In this document: positions 41,316-48,978 of the stretch, piece after piece | Layout: each line of letters opens with the position of its first letter | How positions within the stretch are numbered: position 1 is the first letter of the stretch | DNA from: Jiangella aurantiaca | Lineage (GTDB): Bacteria > Actinomycetota > Actinomycetes > Jiangellales > Jiangellaceae | DNA: 48,978 nt | Assembly (NCBI RefSeq): GCF_004349105.1 | Contig: NZ_SMLB01000047.1 | Location: 1 to 48,978, forward strand | Direction: 5' to 3' | Made by a program: the position numbers and the translations under genes | Notes under the pieces: generated by a model | The model's database searches: none | Told to the model about the DNA's origin: nothing | What the model saw: the letters and a program-made list of their open reading frames with translations, nothing else

Positions 41316-42134
41316 ATGACCACCACGTCGCCGACCGCCCTCGACACCCCCTACGACCTCGCGCCGGACCGGATCGCCGCGTTCGAGCGGGACGGCTTCG
41401 TCCACCTGCCCGGCGTGTTCGACCCCGACGTCGTCCGGCACTTCGAGCCGGAGATCACCGCGAAGGTGATCGAACTGAACACCATGCACCTGCCGATGGC
41501 CGAGCGATCGACGTACGACAAGGCGTTCCTGCAGGTGGGTAACCTGTGGCGGCACAGCGACCTGGTGCGAGAGCTGGTGTACTCGCGCCGGCTGGCCCGG
41601 ATCGCCGCCGACCTCCTCGGCGTCGAGGGCGTGCGGCTCTACCACGACCAGGCGCTGTACAAGGAGCCCGGCGGCGGGATCACGCCCTGGCACGCCGACC
41701 AGTACTACTGGCCGTTGTCGACCGACCGGTGCGGCACGATCTGGCTGCCGCTGCAGGACACCCCGCTGGAGCTGGGGCCGCTGTCGTTCGCCGCCGGCAG
41801 CCATCGGTTCGAGTTCGGCCGCGACCTGCCGATCAGCGACGAGTCAGAGGCGGCCATGCAGGTGGCGCTGGCCGAGCAGGACCTGCCCGTGGTCAACGAG
41901 CCGTTCGCCCCGGGCGACGCCAGCTTCCACCTGGGCTGGACGTTCCACCACGCCGGCCCCAACGTCGCCGCCGACCCGCGCCGCGTGATGACCATCATCT
42001 ACATCGACGCCGACATGGTGGTCGCCGAGCCGGTCAACGAGAACCAGGCAGGCGACCTCGCGGCGTCGTTCCCGGGACTGAAGCCGGGTGACCTAGCGGC
42101 CAGCCCGCTCAACCCGGAGCTCTACCGGCGCTGA
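41316..42134 (+). CDS. Phytanoyl-CoA dioxygenase (PhyH) family protein
   Basis: The 272-residue Fe(II)/2-oxoglutarate oxygenase has the HxD metal pair in TPWHADQYYWP, the distal His in FHHAGPN and a 2-oxoglutarate-binding Arg (DPRRVM). Family members hydroxylate diverse small molecules; the substrate is unknown. GGAGG precedes the ATG at 41316. The divergent AraC regulator probably controls it. Confidence 0.92.
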   Translation: MTTTSPTALDTPYDLAPDRIAAFERDGFVHLPGVFDPDVVRHFEPEITAKVIELNTMHLPMAERSTYDKAFLQVGNLWRHSDLVRELVYSRRLARIAADLLGVEGVRLYHDQALYKEPGGGITPWHADQYYWPLSTDRCGTIWLPLQDTPLELGPLSFAAGSHRFEFGRDLPISDESEAAMQVALAEQDLPVVNEPFAPGDASFHLGWTFHHAGPNVAADPRRVMTIIYIDADMVVAEPVNENQAGDLAASFPGLKPGDLAASPLNPELYRR

Positions 42135-42632
42135 ACAGGGCTCCCGTGCGCGCCACCCTTCACTAGGCGTTCTCCCGCTCCCCCGCCCCGTTCGTTGATC
42201 TTGGAGTTGTTCGGCCATCTATCGGACATATCGCCCCACGATGGCCGAACAACTCCAAGATCAACGGGGGAGAGACTGTCGGTGGTTGGCGCTGGGGGCG
42301 ACGTACGCCGGCCCGTTCCGGCGTGACAGACGCCCACGAATCCGAGCCCACTCCGCGCGCGGCCAAGAGAATGGGCAGCAGGGGACGGCCAAGGGAACGA
42401 ACCTCCCAGGCCAACGCGGCGAGCCACCCGGCGAACCGGCAACGTGTCACGCGCTCTGTAGAAGGCGAGACCGGCAACACCGCGTCACCGACAGCACCGA
42501 ACAGCCCACGACACTGGCACGGTCACGTCACCAACGCCGCGACGCCTCGACCGTCGTCATCCACCGCAGCCGCTCACAGGTGAGATGACCCACGGATCGG
42601 TCGGAGAGCCCTGAATGATCGACCCGCCGGTC
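42135..42632. other. 498-bp intergenic region with a long hairpin, no gene supported
   Basis: Between the PhyH gene and the convergent lyase gene lies the 74-bp inverted repeat at 42193-42266, then about 360 bp in which I see no ribosome site, conserved motif or further repeat. Plus-strand ORFs there are short and have no coding-like codon pattern. Confidence 0.6.
42193..42266. repeat. 27-bp perfect inverted repeat (74-bp hairpin element)
   Basis: The left arm 42193-42219 begins CGTTGATCTTGGAGTTGTTC; the right arm 42240-42266 is its exact reverse complement and ends CAAGATCAACG. The 20-nt loop contains a smaller near-palindrome (CGGACATATCG). It resembles the abundant TTGATC...GATCAA hairpins of actinobacterial intergenic regions and may also terminate transcription between convergent genes. 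Confidence 0.9.
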
Positions 42633-43460
42633 TCACGACATCAGTGCGTTCAGCTCTCCGTAGGCGAGCCCGCCCTCCAGTGAGGTGTACGTGCCGTCTG
42701 CGAACAGTTCCCGCGCGGCCCGCTGGGCGACCGCGTACGCCGCCGAGGCGACGGACGAGCCGAGGCTGATGCGGGCCACTCCGGCGGCCGCGAGCTCGGC
42801 GACCGGCGGAGCGCTCGGGCCGGCGAGCACGTTGAGCGGACCGTCGATCTCTGCGGCCAGCCGGGTTACCGTCGGCAGGTCGACGACGCCGGGGACGAAG
42901 ATGCCGGAGGCACCGGCCGCCAGATAGGCCCGCGCCCGCGCGACGGTGTCGGCGAACCGATCGGCCGGGTCGCCCACGGACCGCAAATAGGTGTCGATCC
43001 GGGCGTTGACGAAGAACGGCACGCCGGCGGCGTCGGCGGCCGCACGGGCGGCGGCCAGCCGTTCGGCCTGCGCGCGTGGGTCGCGCAGCGCGCTCGGGTC
43101 GTCGGGGTGGACGTCCTCGATGTTGACGCCGACGGCGCCGGCGGCAAGGACGCCGTCGACGGTGACGCTGACCTCGTCGGGGTTGGCGCCGAACCCGCTC
43201 TCGACGTCGGCGGTGACGGGGACGCTCACCGCCGCCACGATGCGGCGGGTCAGCGCCAGCACGCTGTCGCGGTCGATGTGGTCGCCGTCGGCCGTGCCGA
43301 GGGCCCACGCAACCCCGGCGCTGGTGGTGGCCACCGCGGACGCACCGGCGGCCTCCACCAGCCGGGCACTGAGTGGGTCCCAGGCGTTCGGCAGCAGCAA
43401 CGGCGACCCGGGGCGATGCAGCGACCCGAACAGCTCAGCGGTGTCTGGAAGAGTCGTCAT
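42633..43460 (-). CDS. Isocitrate lyase/PEP mutase family protein
   Basis: The 275-residue TIM-barrel enzyme begins LHRPGSPLLLPNAWDPLSARLVE and has the Mg-binding region TADVESGFG, then GVNIEDVHPDD and NARIDTYLRS. Loss of the isocitrate lyase KKCGH loop places it with oxaloacetate decarboxylase / methylisocitrate-lyase-like members; the substrate is uncertain. The ATG at 43460 starts TTLPDTAELF. Confidence 0.88.
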   Translation of the reverse strand: MTTLPDTAELFGSLHRPGSPLLLPNAWDPLSARLVEAAGASAVATTSAGVAWALGTADGDHIDRDSVLALTRRIVAAVSVPVTADVESGFGANPDEVSVTVDGVLAAGAVGVNIEDVHPDDPSALRDPRAQAERLAAARAAADAAGVPFFVNARIDTYLRSVGDPADRFADTVARARAYLAAGASGIFVPGVVDLPTVTRLAAEIDGPLNVLAGPSAPPVAELAAAGVARISLGSSVASAAYAVAQRAARELFADGTYTSLEGGLAYGELNALMS

Positions 43461-43516
43461 GACCGCAGTGAATCAGCCGGGTCCGACAATGTCCGGCGGG
43501 TTTCCGTCGTCGACGC

Positions 43517-43942
43517 TCACCCGGCCGCGGCCCGCTGCCGCTCCAGCGCGGCCGCCAGCCGAGCCGTGTCCTCCAGCACGTAGTCGTCGACCATGCGGCC
43601 CCAGCGGATCCGGACCCACTGCACGCCCTCGTTGGTGTACGCGCTGCAGTCGGCCAGTGTCGCGCTGACCGCGAGCCGCACCACCACGGTGGTGTTCCAC
43701 GGCCAGCCCTTGACGACGATCTCGGTCGGTCGCAGCCGCAGGCCGGGCAGCGTCTCGGCCGCCTGGGCGAACCAGCGGGCGAACTCGTCGCGCCCACGCA
43801 GGTCCGCGCCGAACGAGGAGTCGCCGACGAAGCGGAACCGCACGTCCGGCGCCGCCTGCGCGACGGCGAGCCGGTAGTCCCCGGTCTCGGCGATGCGGGC
43901 CCAGAGCCGGCGCACCTTGGCCCGGACGATCGTGTGGTACAC
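43517..43942 (-). CDS. SnoaL/NTF2-like protein
   Basis: The 141-residue protein of the cone-shaped NTF2 fold has YHTIVRAKVRRLWARIAETG, VRFRFVGDSSFGADLRGRDE, FARWFAQAAETLPGLRL and EGVQWVRIRWGRMVDDYVLED. These are typical of SnoaL-like polyketide cyclase-related proteins of unknown function. GAGGAGG lies 6 nt before the GTG at 43942. It is divergent from the HxlR regulator and shares its operator region. Confidence 0.85.
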   Translation of the reverse strand: MYHTIVRAKVRRLWARIAETGDYRLAVAQAAPDVRFRFVGDSSFGADLRGRDEFARWFAQAAETLPGLRLRPTEIVVKGWPWNTTVVVRLAVSATLADCSAYTNEGVQWVRIRWGRMVDDYVLEDTARLAAALERQRAAAG

Positions 43943-43956
43943 CGGGAACCTCCTCG

Positions 43957-44006
43957 CTTGCGAATTGCAAGCCACCCTAGAAGTCATCACTTGCGAACCG
44001 CAAGTG
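43957..44006. promoter_or_regulatory. Twin operators between SnoaL-like and HxlR genes
   Basis: CTTGCGAATTGCAAG (43957-43971) and CACTTGCGAACCGCAAGTG (43988-44006) share the inverted half-site CTTGC/GCAAG, with centres 33 bp apart, about three helical turns. They lie in the divergent promoter and are the probable binding sites of the HxlR protein. Confidence 0.7.
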
Positions 44007-44020
44007 ACTAGGCTCGAGCC

Positions 44021-44524
44021 GTGGACAGAGAACGGTTCGCCTCCGTCGCCTGCTCGATCGCCCGCACCTCGGGCGTCGTCGGCGATCCATGGGCGCTGCT
44101 CGTGCTGCGCGACCTCTTCCTCGGCCTCACCCGCTACGACGAGCTGCGCCGCGACCTCGGCGTCGCCACGAACGTGCTGGCCGACCGCCTGGACCGGCTG
44201 GTCGACGCCGGGCTGGTCGTCCGTGAGGTCTACCAGCGGGCGCCGGTGCGGCACGATTACCACCTCACCGACGCCGGCCGCGACCTCTACGGCGTCGTCC
44301 TGGCGCTGATGGCGTGGGGCGACCGGCACCTCGCCCCGGACGGCCCGCCGATGCTCCTGGTGCACGACACCTGCGGCCACCGGACCACCCCGGTGGTCGC
44401 CTGCGACCGGTGCGGAGGCGAGCTGACCGACGACGCCGTCACCGTCCGGCCGGGACCGGGCGGCCGACATGCTCCGGGAACCGCCGTCCTGGCCGAGCGG
44501 TTGACCGGTAGCGTGGCGGGGTGA
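44021..44524 (+). CDS. HxlR family transcriptional regulator
   Basis: The 167-residue protein has the HxlR winged helix (VGDPWALLVLRDLFLGLTRY, DELRRDLGVATNVLADRLDR, REVYQRAPVRHDYHLTDAG) and a C-terminal zinc-ribbon-like stretch (HDTCGHRTTPVVACDRCGG). TAGGCT lies 6 nt before the GTG and no ribosome site is seen, so it is probably leaderless. Its stop overlaps the FAD reductase start (GTGA). Confidence 0.92.
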   Translation: MDRERFASVACSIARTSGVVGDPWALLVLRDLFLGLTRYDELRRDLGVATNVLADRLDRLVDAGLVVREVYQRAPVRHDYHLTDAGRDLYGVVLALMAWGDRHLAPDGPPMLLVHDTCGHRTTPVVACDRCGGELTDDAVTVRPGPGGRHAPGTAVLAERLTGSVAG

Positions 44525-45753
44525 CCGAGCAGCCATTCGTCATCGTCGGCGGCGGACTCGCCGGGGCCAAGGGCGCCGAGGCGCTGCGCGAACAGGGCTA
44601 CGACGGCCCGCTCGTGCTCATCGGCGACGAGCCTGACCGCCCCTACGAGCGCCCACCGCTGTCCAAGGGCTACCTCCTCGGCAACGACGAACGCGACAGT
44701 GCGTTCGTCCACGACGAGGGCTGGTACGCCCGGCACGACGTCGACCTGCGGCTCGGGACCACGGTGGTCGAGATCGATCCCCGCACCCACACCGTCGTCC
44801 AGGACGACGGCGGCACCGTGCGCTATGCGAAGCTGCTGCTGGCCACCGGTTCCAGCCCGCGCCGCCTGAGCATCCCCGGCGCCGACGCCGCCGGCGTGTA
44901 CTACCTGCGCAGGCTGCCCGACTCCGACGCCATCAAGGCGGCCGTCGGGTCGGTGCGGCGGCTGCTCGTGGTGGGCGGCGGCTGGATCGGCCTCGAGGTC
45001 ACCGCGGCCGCCCGCACGGCCGGCGTCGAGGTCACCATCGTCGAGGCGCAGGAGCTGCCGCTGCTCGGCCCGCTGGGCCCGGAGCTGGCCCGCGTCTTCG
45101 CCGACCTGCACACCGCGCATGGCGTCACGCTGCGGACCGGCGTCGGCATCGAGCGGTTCACCGTCGACGGCGACGGCGTCAGCGGCGCGGTCCTCGCCGA
45201 CGGCGGCCGCCTCGAGGCCGACGCCGTCGTCGTCGGGGTCGGCGCCGTTCCGAACCTGCAGCTGGCCGCCGCGGCCGGGCTGCGCGTGCGCTCGGGGGTC
45301 GTCGTCGACGCCCGCCTGCAGAGCAGCGACCCGGACATCGTCGCCGCTGGCGACATCGCCGAGGCCGACCACCCGCTGCTCGGGGCGGGCATCCGGGTCG
45401 AGCACTGGGCCAACGCGCTCAACCAGCCGGCGGTCGCGGCGTCGACGATGCTCGGCGGCGACGCCGTCTACGACGAGCTGCCGTACTTCTACACCGACCA
45501 GTACGACCTCGGCATGGAGTTCCACGGCCTGGTCACGCCGGACAACTACGACGAGGTCGCCTACCGCGGCGACGTCGCAGCGCGCGAGTTCGTCTCGTTC
45601 TGGCTGCGTGAGGGCCGGGTCGTCGCGGGTATGAACGTCAACGTGTGGGACGTCGGTGAGCCGATCAAGGCGCTGATCCGGTCCGGGAACCCGGTCGACG
45701 AGGTCAAGCTCGCCAACCCCGCCGTGCCGCTCGACGAGGTCTACGACACCTAG
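44521..45753 (+). CDS. FAD-dependent ferredoxin reductase-type oxidoreductase
   Basis: The 410-residue protein has FVIVGGGLAGAKGAEALREQG (FAD), RPYERPPLSKGYLLG, LLLATGSSPRRL, LLVVGGGWIGLEVTAAART (NAD), VVAAGDIAE and a C-terminal reductase domain. It resembles the NADH:ferredoxin/rubredoxin reductases that feed cytochrome P450s and dioxygenases; no P450 or ferredoxin gene is in view. It is coupled to HxlR by a 4-nt overlap. Its TAG stop begins repeat R1 copy F. Confidence 0.93.
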   Translation: MTEQPFVIVGGGLAGAKGAEALREQGYDGPLVLIGDEPDRPYERPPLSKGYLLGNDERDSAFVHDEGWYARHDVDLRLGTTVVEIDPRTHTVVQDDGGTVRYAKLLLATGSSPRRLSIPGADAAGVYYLRRLPDSDAIKAAVGSVRRLLVVGGGWIGLEVTAAARTAGVEVTIVEAQELPLLGPLGPELARVFADLHTAHGVTLRTGVGIERFTVDGDGVSGAVLADGGRLEADAVVVGVGAVPNLQLAAAAGLRVRSGVVVDARLQSSDPDIVAAGDIAEADHPLLGAGIRVEHWANALNQPAVAASTMLGGDAVYDELPYFYTDQYDLGMEFHGLVTPDNYDEVAYRGDVAAREFVSFWLREGRVVAGMNVNVWDVGEPIKALIRSGNPVDEVKLANPAVPLDEVYDT

Positions 45754-45810
45754 CCGAAGCCGACCGCGAGGTCCCGGACGGCGGCGAGGCCCACGAGGGA
45801 AGGGATACAG
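45751..45810 (+). repeat. Dispersed ~60-bp repeat, family R1, copy F
   Basis: It starts at the TAG stop of the reductase, then CCGAAGCCGACCGCGAGGTC, CCGGACGGCGGCGAGGCCCA, CGAGGGAAGGGATACAGCC. The GAGGGAAGGG tail is the only visible ribosome-binding sequence of the next gene. Confidence 0.85.
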
Positions 45811-45812
45811 CC

Positions 45813-46244
45813 GTGCGCGACGTGACCGCCCGGCGACTGTCCCGGCTGCACATCTGGCTGTACCGGGCGACCCGCGGCGTGCTGGGCCGGCGCCTCGTCC
45901 ACAACGACATGCTGCTGCTCACCACGACCGGCTCACGGACCGAGCGGCCGCACACCGTCCCGCTGCTCTACCTGCACGACGACGAGCACCTGGTGGTCAT
46001 CGCGTCATGGGGCGGCCGGCCACAGCATCCGCAGTGGTACACGAATCTCGTCGCGCACCCCGACGTCACCGTGCAGGTGCGCGGCCGGCGGTGGCCGGCC
46101 CGGGCCCGGACGGCGACGCCGCAGGAGCGGGCGGTCTGGTGGCCGCGGGTGCTCGCCGCCTACAAGGGCTACCGGCTCTACGAATCCAACACCGACCGCG
46201 TCATCCCCGTGGTCTTCCTGGAGCCACCGGCGCCGCCGTCCTGA
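45813..46244 (+). CDS. Nitroreductase/deazaflavin-dependent (Ddn-like) family protein
   Basis: The 143-residue split-barrel protein has the Ddn-type signature LLLTTTGSRTERPHTVPLLY, LVVIASWGGRPQHPQWYTNL and PDVTVQVRGRRWPARARTAT. The family binds F420 and reduces diverse small molecules. The GTG at 45813 uses a ribosome site within repeat R1 copy F. Its 3' end overlaps the convergent MFS gene by 67 bp. Confidence 0.9.
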   Translation: MRDVTARRLSRLHIWLYRATRGVLGRRLVHNDMLLLTTTGSRTERPHTVPLLYLHDDEHLVVIASWGGRPQHPQWYTNLVAHPDVTVQVRGRRWPARARTATPQERAVWWPRVLAAYKGYRLYESNTDRVIPVVFLEPPAPPS

Positions 46245-47602
46245 CCGTCGCGCAGGGTCAGCGCGAGCAGCCCGGCCACCGCGAGCGTCGCCGCGGCGCC
46301 CCCGTAGCCGACCACCGGTTCGACCAGCGCGCCGCCGGACGCCGCGGCCGCGGCCAGCGCGCCCAAGGTCGCCAGCCCGGCCGCCGACCCGATCTCCTGC
46401 GCGGTGTTGACCAGCCCGGACGCGCGGCCGTGCTGCTCCGCGGGTACGGCAGTGGCCAGCGCGAACGTCGGCGCGTACGACAGGCCGCTGCCGATCGCGA
46501 GCAGAGCCAGCCCGGGGAGCACGCCGGTCCAGTAGTCGTCGGCGACACCCGCGCCCGCCGCGAGCACCACCGTCCCCGCGACGCCGAGCGCCGCGCCGGC
46601 GACCAGCAGCCGCGGCGCTCCGAAGCGTTCGATCAGGGCTCCGGCCTGCGGTGACACCAGCAGCACGATGACGGTGATCGGCGCGAACCCGAGCCCAGTG
46701 TGCAGCGGCCCGTAGCCCATCGACGTCTGCATCACCACCGACGCGACGTACAAGGTGGCGCCCAGCGCGCCGGCGCTGAGCAGCAGTGATGCGTTCGCCA
46801 CCAGGACCGGCCGGGCACGGAGCAGGAACCCGGGAACGACAGGATCCGGGTGCCGCCGCTCGGTGCGGACCAGGGCGACGACGGCGGCCGCGAGCACGAC
46901 GGCGACGGCGGCGAGGCCCGCGGCCGGCAGCTCGACGACGTCGGCCAGGAGCAGGCTCACGCCGCCGAGCACCACGGTCAGCAGTGCCGCGCCGGTGACG
47001 TCCAGCCGTCGCCGTGCGCCGCCGGAGGCGGCCGCCGTCGCCGGCACCACCCGCAGCATCAGCACGATCGCCGCCGCCCCGATCGGCAGGTTGACGAGGA
47101 AGATGCCGCGCCAGCCCACCGCCTCTGTGATCACTCCGCCGAGCAGCTGCCCGGCGACCGCGCCGGCGGACGCGACGGCCGCCCACACCCCGAGCGCCCG
47201 GTGGCGCTCGCGGTCGTCGTGGTAGCTGCCGACCAGCAGCGCCAGCGCGTTCGGCGACACCAACGCGGCGCCCACGCCTTGCGCGGCCCGGGCGGCGAAC
47301 AGCTGCCAGCCGTCCGCCGCCAGAGCGCAGGCCAGGGACGCGACCGTGAACACGGTGAGCCCGGTGACCAGCGGCCGGCGCCGGCCGAACAGGTCGCCGA
47401 GGCGGCCGGCCAGGATCAGCAGGCTGCCGAACGTCACGGTGTACGCGACGCCGGTCAGCTGCAGCGACCGCGCCGGGATGCCGAGATCGGCCTGGATGGC
47501 GGGGATCGCGACGTTGACGATGACGACGTCGATGATCAGCACGAACTGCGCCGCGCAGAGCACGGCGAGGAGCAACGTGTTCCGTCTCGTTTCCGAATTC
47601 AC
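46178..47602 (-). CDS. MFS transporter, DHA2/EmrB-type drug exporter
   Basis: The protein of about 474 residues has 14 predicted helices. Motif A appears as ILAGRLGDLFGRRRPL, motif C-like as GPVAGQLLGG-type Gly/Ala segment near residue 150, and VVIVNVAIPAIQADLG marks the DHA2 family. A TACTAT -10 with TTGAAT 18 bp upstream places the transcript start at the GTG at 47602, so the mRNA is probably leaderless; the TTG at 47638 is within the promoter. The divergent TetR gene is the likely repressor. Confidence 0.9.
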   Translation of the reverse strand: MNSETRRNTLLLAVLCAAQFVLIIDVVIVNVAIPAIQADLGIPARSLQLTGVAYTVTFGSLLILAGRLGDLFGRRRPLVTGLTVFTVASLACALAADGWQLFAARAAQGVGAALVSPNALALLVGSYHDDRERHRALGVWAAVASAGAVAGQLLGGVITEAVGWRGIFLVNLPIGAAAIVLMLRVVPATAAASGGARRRLDVTGAALLTVVLGGVSLLLADVVELPAAGLAAVAVVLAAAVVALVRTERRHPDPVVPGFLLRARPVLVANASLLLSAGALGATLYVASVVMQTSMGYGPLHTGLGFAPITVIVLLVSPQAGALIERFGAPRLLVAGAALGVAGTVVLAAGAGVADDYWTGVLPGLALLAIGSGLSYAPTFALATAVPAEQHGRASGLVNTAQEIGSAAGLATLGALAAAAASGGALVEPVVGYGGAAATLAVAGLLALTLRDGQDGGAGGSRKTTGMTRSVLDS

Positions 47603-47627
47603 ATTCGGATAGTAGCTCGTTTCCGAA
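47586..47627. promoter_or_regulatory. TTCGGA operator cluster in the MFS/TetR divergent promoter
   Basis: On the minus strand TTCGGAAACGAG occurs at 47627-47616 and again at 47597-47586, exactly 30 bp apart, with an inverted TCCGAA between them at 47609-47604. The boxes flank the TACTAT -10 (47614-47609) and run into the first codons of the MFS gene. They are the likely TetR-family operator. Confidence 0.65.
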
Positions 47628-47646
47628 CTGTGATTCAATAACGGTC

Positions 47647-48237
47647 GTGGGACGGCCGCGCAAAGTCACCGACGAGCAGCTGATGGCCGCCTGCGGCCGG
47701 GCCATCGGGCGGCACGGCCCGCGGTTCACTCTCGCCCAGGTGGCGCAGGAGGCGGGGGTCGCGACGGCCACTGTCGCCGAGCGGTTCGGGTCCAAGCAGC
47801 GGCTGCTCGAAACCATGCTGGCCACGGAGAACGCCGGTCTGGCCGGCCGGATGCGGGCGGCCGGCGCCGCGGCGGCCCGCGCGGGGGCCGGACCGGTCGA
47901 AGTGCTGCGCGCAGCCGCACTCGTGGGCACCGAGCAGGTCGCCGACGCCGCGACCGCCGCCAACCATCTGGCTCAGCTCGGTGCCGATCTCGCCGACCCG
48001 GCGCTGCGTGCCGGTGTCGCCGAGCAGCGGGACCTGGTCCGCGGCGTGCTCGCCGACCTGGCGGCGGAGGCCGTCGGCGCGGGTGGCCTTGCTGGAGCGC
48101 CGCCGGCCGACGTGGTCGCCCGCGTGCTGGCGGCGCTGGTCCACGGCACTCAGGTCGACTGGGCGATGCGTCCGGACGGGTCACTGGTCGATCGGCTGCG
48201 TGCCGATGTCGACGCGGTGCTGGCGGGCTGGCGGTGA
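47647..48237 (+). CDS. TetR family transcriptional regulator
   Basis: The 196-residue protein has an N-terminal HTH (GRPRKVTDEQLMAACGRAIG, FTLAQVAQEAGVATATVAER, FGSKQRLLETML) and an all-helical ligand domain. The GTG at 47647 is 44 bp from the divergent MFS start, so one operator can serve both. No ribosome site is seen; it may be leaderless. Confidence 0.9.
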   Translation: MGRPRKVTDEQLMAACGRAIGRHGPRFTLAQVAQEAGVATATVAERFGSKQRLLETMLATENAGLAGRMRAAGAAAARAGAGPVEVLRAAALVGTEQVADAATAANHLAQLGADLADPALRAGVAEQRDLVRGVLADLAAEAVGAGGLAGAPPADVVARVLAALVHGTQVDWAMRPDGSLVDRLRADVDAVLAGWR

Positions 48238-48323
48238 GCCGCCGGGGCGGGTGATCGCGCGGCTACCGCTGTGGTCGCGGCGGGTGAGCCGTGACCGTCG
48301 GGCCCTCGTGGCAGGGTGGACGC

Positions 48324-48978
48324 ATGGACCGCTCGTATGTGGTGACCGGCGGCGGCCGCGGCGTGGGCCGGGCCGTCGTGGAACGGCTGCTCGAGACCGG
48401 CGGCACGGTCGTGGCGCTCGACCTCGACCCGACGGCGCTCGGCTGGCTGCGCGACCACCCGGCCGGCCCCCGGGCGCTGGCGGTCGCCGGCAGCGCGTCC
48501 GACGAGGGCGTCGCCTGGCACGCCGCCGACCTCGCGGAGTCGGCCGCGCCGCTGGCCGGCTGGGTGAACAACGCGGCGGTGTTCCGCGACGCGTCGGTCC
48601 ACTCGACGGGTGCGGCCGAGACGTCGCGGCTCATCGCGCTCAACCTCGACCCCGTGGTGGTCGGCTGCACCACGGCGGTGCGCCGCTTCCTCGCCCACGG
48701 GCAGGGGGGCGCCATCGTCAACGTGTCGTCGCACCAGGCGCAGCGAGCGGTCCCCGGCTCGCTGCCGTACGCCACGGCCAAGGCGGCCGTTGAAGGGCTG
48801 ACCCGCGCGCTGGCGGTGGAGTACGGCGGCCGCGGCATCCGCGCCAACGCCGTCGCGCTGGGGTCCATCGCCACCGAGCGCTACGACGCCTACCTCGCCG
48901 GACTGTCGCCGTCGGCGGCCGCCGAGGTCGAGGCGCAGCTGCGGCAGCTGCACCCCGTCGGGCGGGTCGGGCGGGTTG
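48324..48978 (+). CDS. Short-chain dehydrogenase/reductase, cut by window end
   Basis: The first 218 residues are in the window and the 3' end is missing. The cofactor motif is VVTGGGRGVGRAVVERLL, with VNNAAVF, the catalytic Ser region IVNVSSHQAQ and the YATAK active-site Tyr/Lys. The Asp after beta-2 (VALDLDP) suggests NAD preference. The substrate is unknown. The ATG at 48324 has GGGTGG upstream. Confidence 0.9.
   Translation, partial: MDRSYVVTGGGRGVGRAVVERLLETGGTVVALDLDPTALGWLRDHPAGPRALAVAGSASDEGVAWHAADLAESAAPLAGWVNNAAVFRDASVHSTGAAETSRLIALNLDPVVVGCTTAVRRFLAHGQGGAIVNVSSHQAQRAVPGSLPYATAKAAVEGLTRALAVEYGGRGIRANAVALGSIATERYDAYLAGLSPSAAAEVEAQLRQLHPVGRVGRV

Noticed and set aside
42241-42588. 115-codon plus-strand ORF after the long hairpin
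   Set aside because: It begins inside the hairpin arm, has no ribosome site, and its composition is unlike neighbouring proteins.
34700-43990. Shared 12-mer TAGAAGTCATCA at about 34701 and 43978
   Set aside because: Both are in promoter regions, but one 12-mer pair without further similarity is too weak to call a shared regulatory site.

Overview
This window is chromosomal DNA of a high-GC actinobacterium. The evidence is a near-universal G/C preference at third codon positions, many GTG starts, several probably leaderless regulator genes, a HAIR-type heat-shock operator, Zur-type operators, an F420-type (Ddn-like) nitroreductase, and the serC / second citrate synthase / pdxH neighbourhood familiar from actinobacteria. 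I cannot fix the genus; a soil lineage such as Jiangellales is a guess. I see no phage, IS element, CRISPR array, rRNA or tRNA gene.

Layout. 0.2-9.5 kb is mostly housekeeping: a DUF2530 membrane protein, a MarR/MFS pair, argS, thpR, a possible small RNA, serC, a second citrate synthase and pdxH. 9.5-10.05 kb is a palindrome-rich intergenic region. 10-16.6 kb holds a hotdog-like protein, nagA, an MmyB-type regulator beside an internally deleted aldehyde dehydrogenase, a 2H phosphoesterase, an orphan ParA with a small basic partner, and a DtxR/rhodanese pair. 16.6-25.4 kb carries a divergent PRPP synthetase, MarR/VOC, an ArsR/SRPBCC operon with twin operators, a TM-helix channel-like protein, a lipoprotein, hsp20 behind a HAIR site, and an apparent zinc-starvation locus (small ORF plus methyltransferase, FmdB-type zinc ribbon, zinc-free L31). 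25.4-30.4 kb has an ECF42-like sigma factor with its YciI partner, a flavin disulfide oxidoreductase, a secreted M23 peptidase and an HTH protein. 30.4-36 kb is the accessory highlight: a 1335-residue caspase-like / SF1-helicase / nuclease-like fusion, followed by a secreted EEP-family enzyme and a Uma2 remnant. 36-49 kb returns to metabolic and regulatory genes: an alcohol dehydrogenase, a KhtTU-type antiporter pair, two AraC regulators, a PhyH oxygenase, a PEP-mutase-like lyase, an HxlR/FAD reductase pair, a nitroreductase, an MFS/TetR pair, and an SDR cut by the window end.

Three observations stand out. First, in the caspase-helicase fusion key catalytic residues of all three enzyme-like modules are replaced (caspase His to Tyr, Walker A GKT/S to GKD, nuclease Glu to Leu), which suggests a sensing or scaffolding descendant of a defence-type protein. 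Second, two dispersed intergenic repeat families attach to gene 3' ends: one of about 60 bp (six copies, four beginning with the TAG stop of the preceding gene) and one of about 120 bp (two copies plus a partial one). Third, a 38-codon ORF is translationally coupled to a methyltransferase behind a Zur-like box, 400 bp from the zinc-free L31 gene, which carries its own weaker box.
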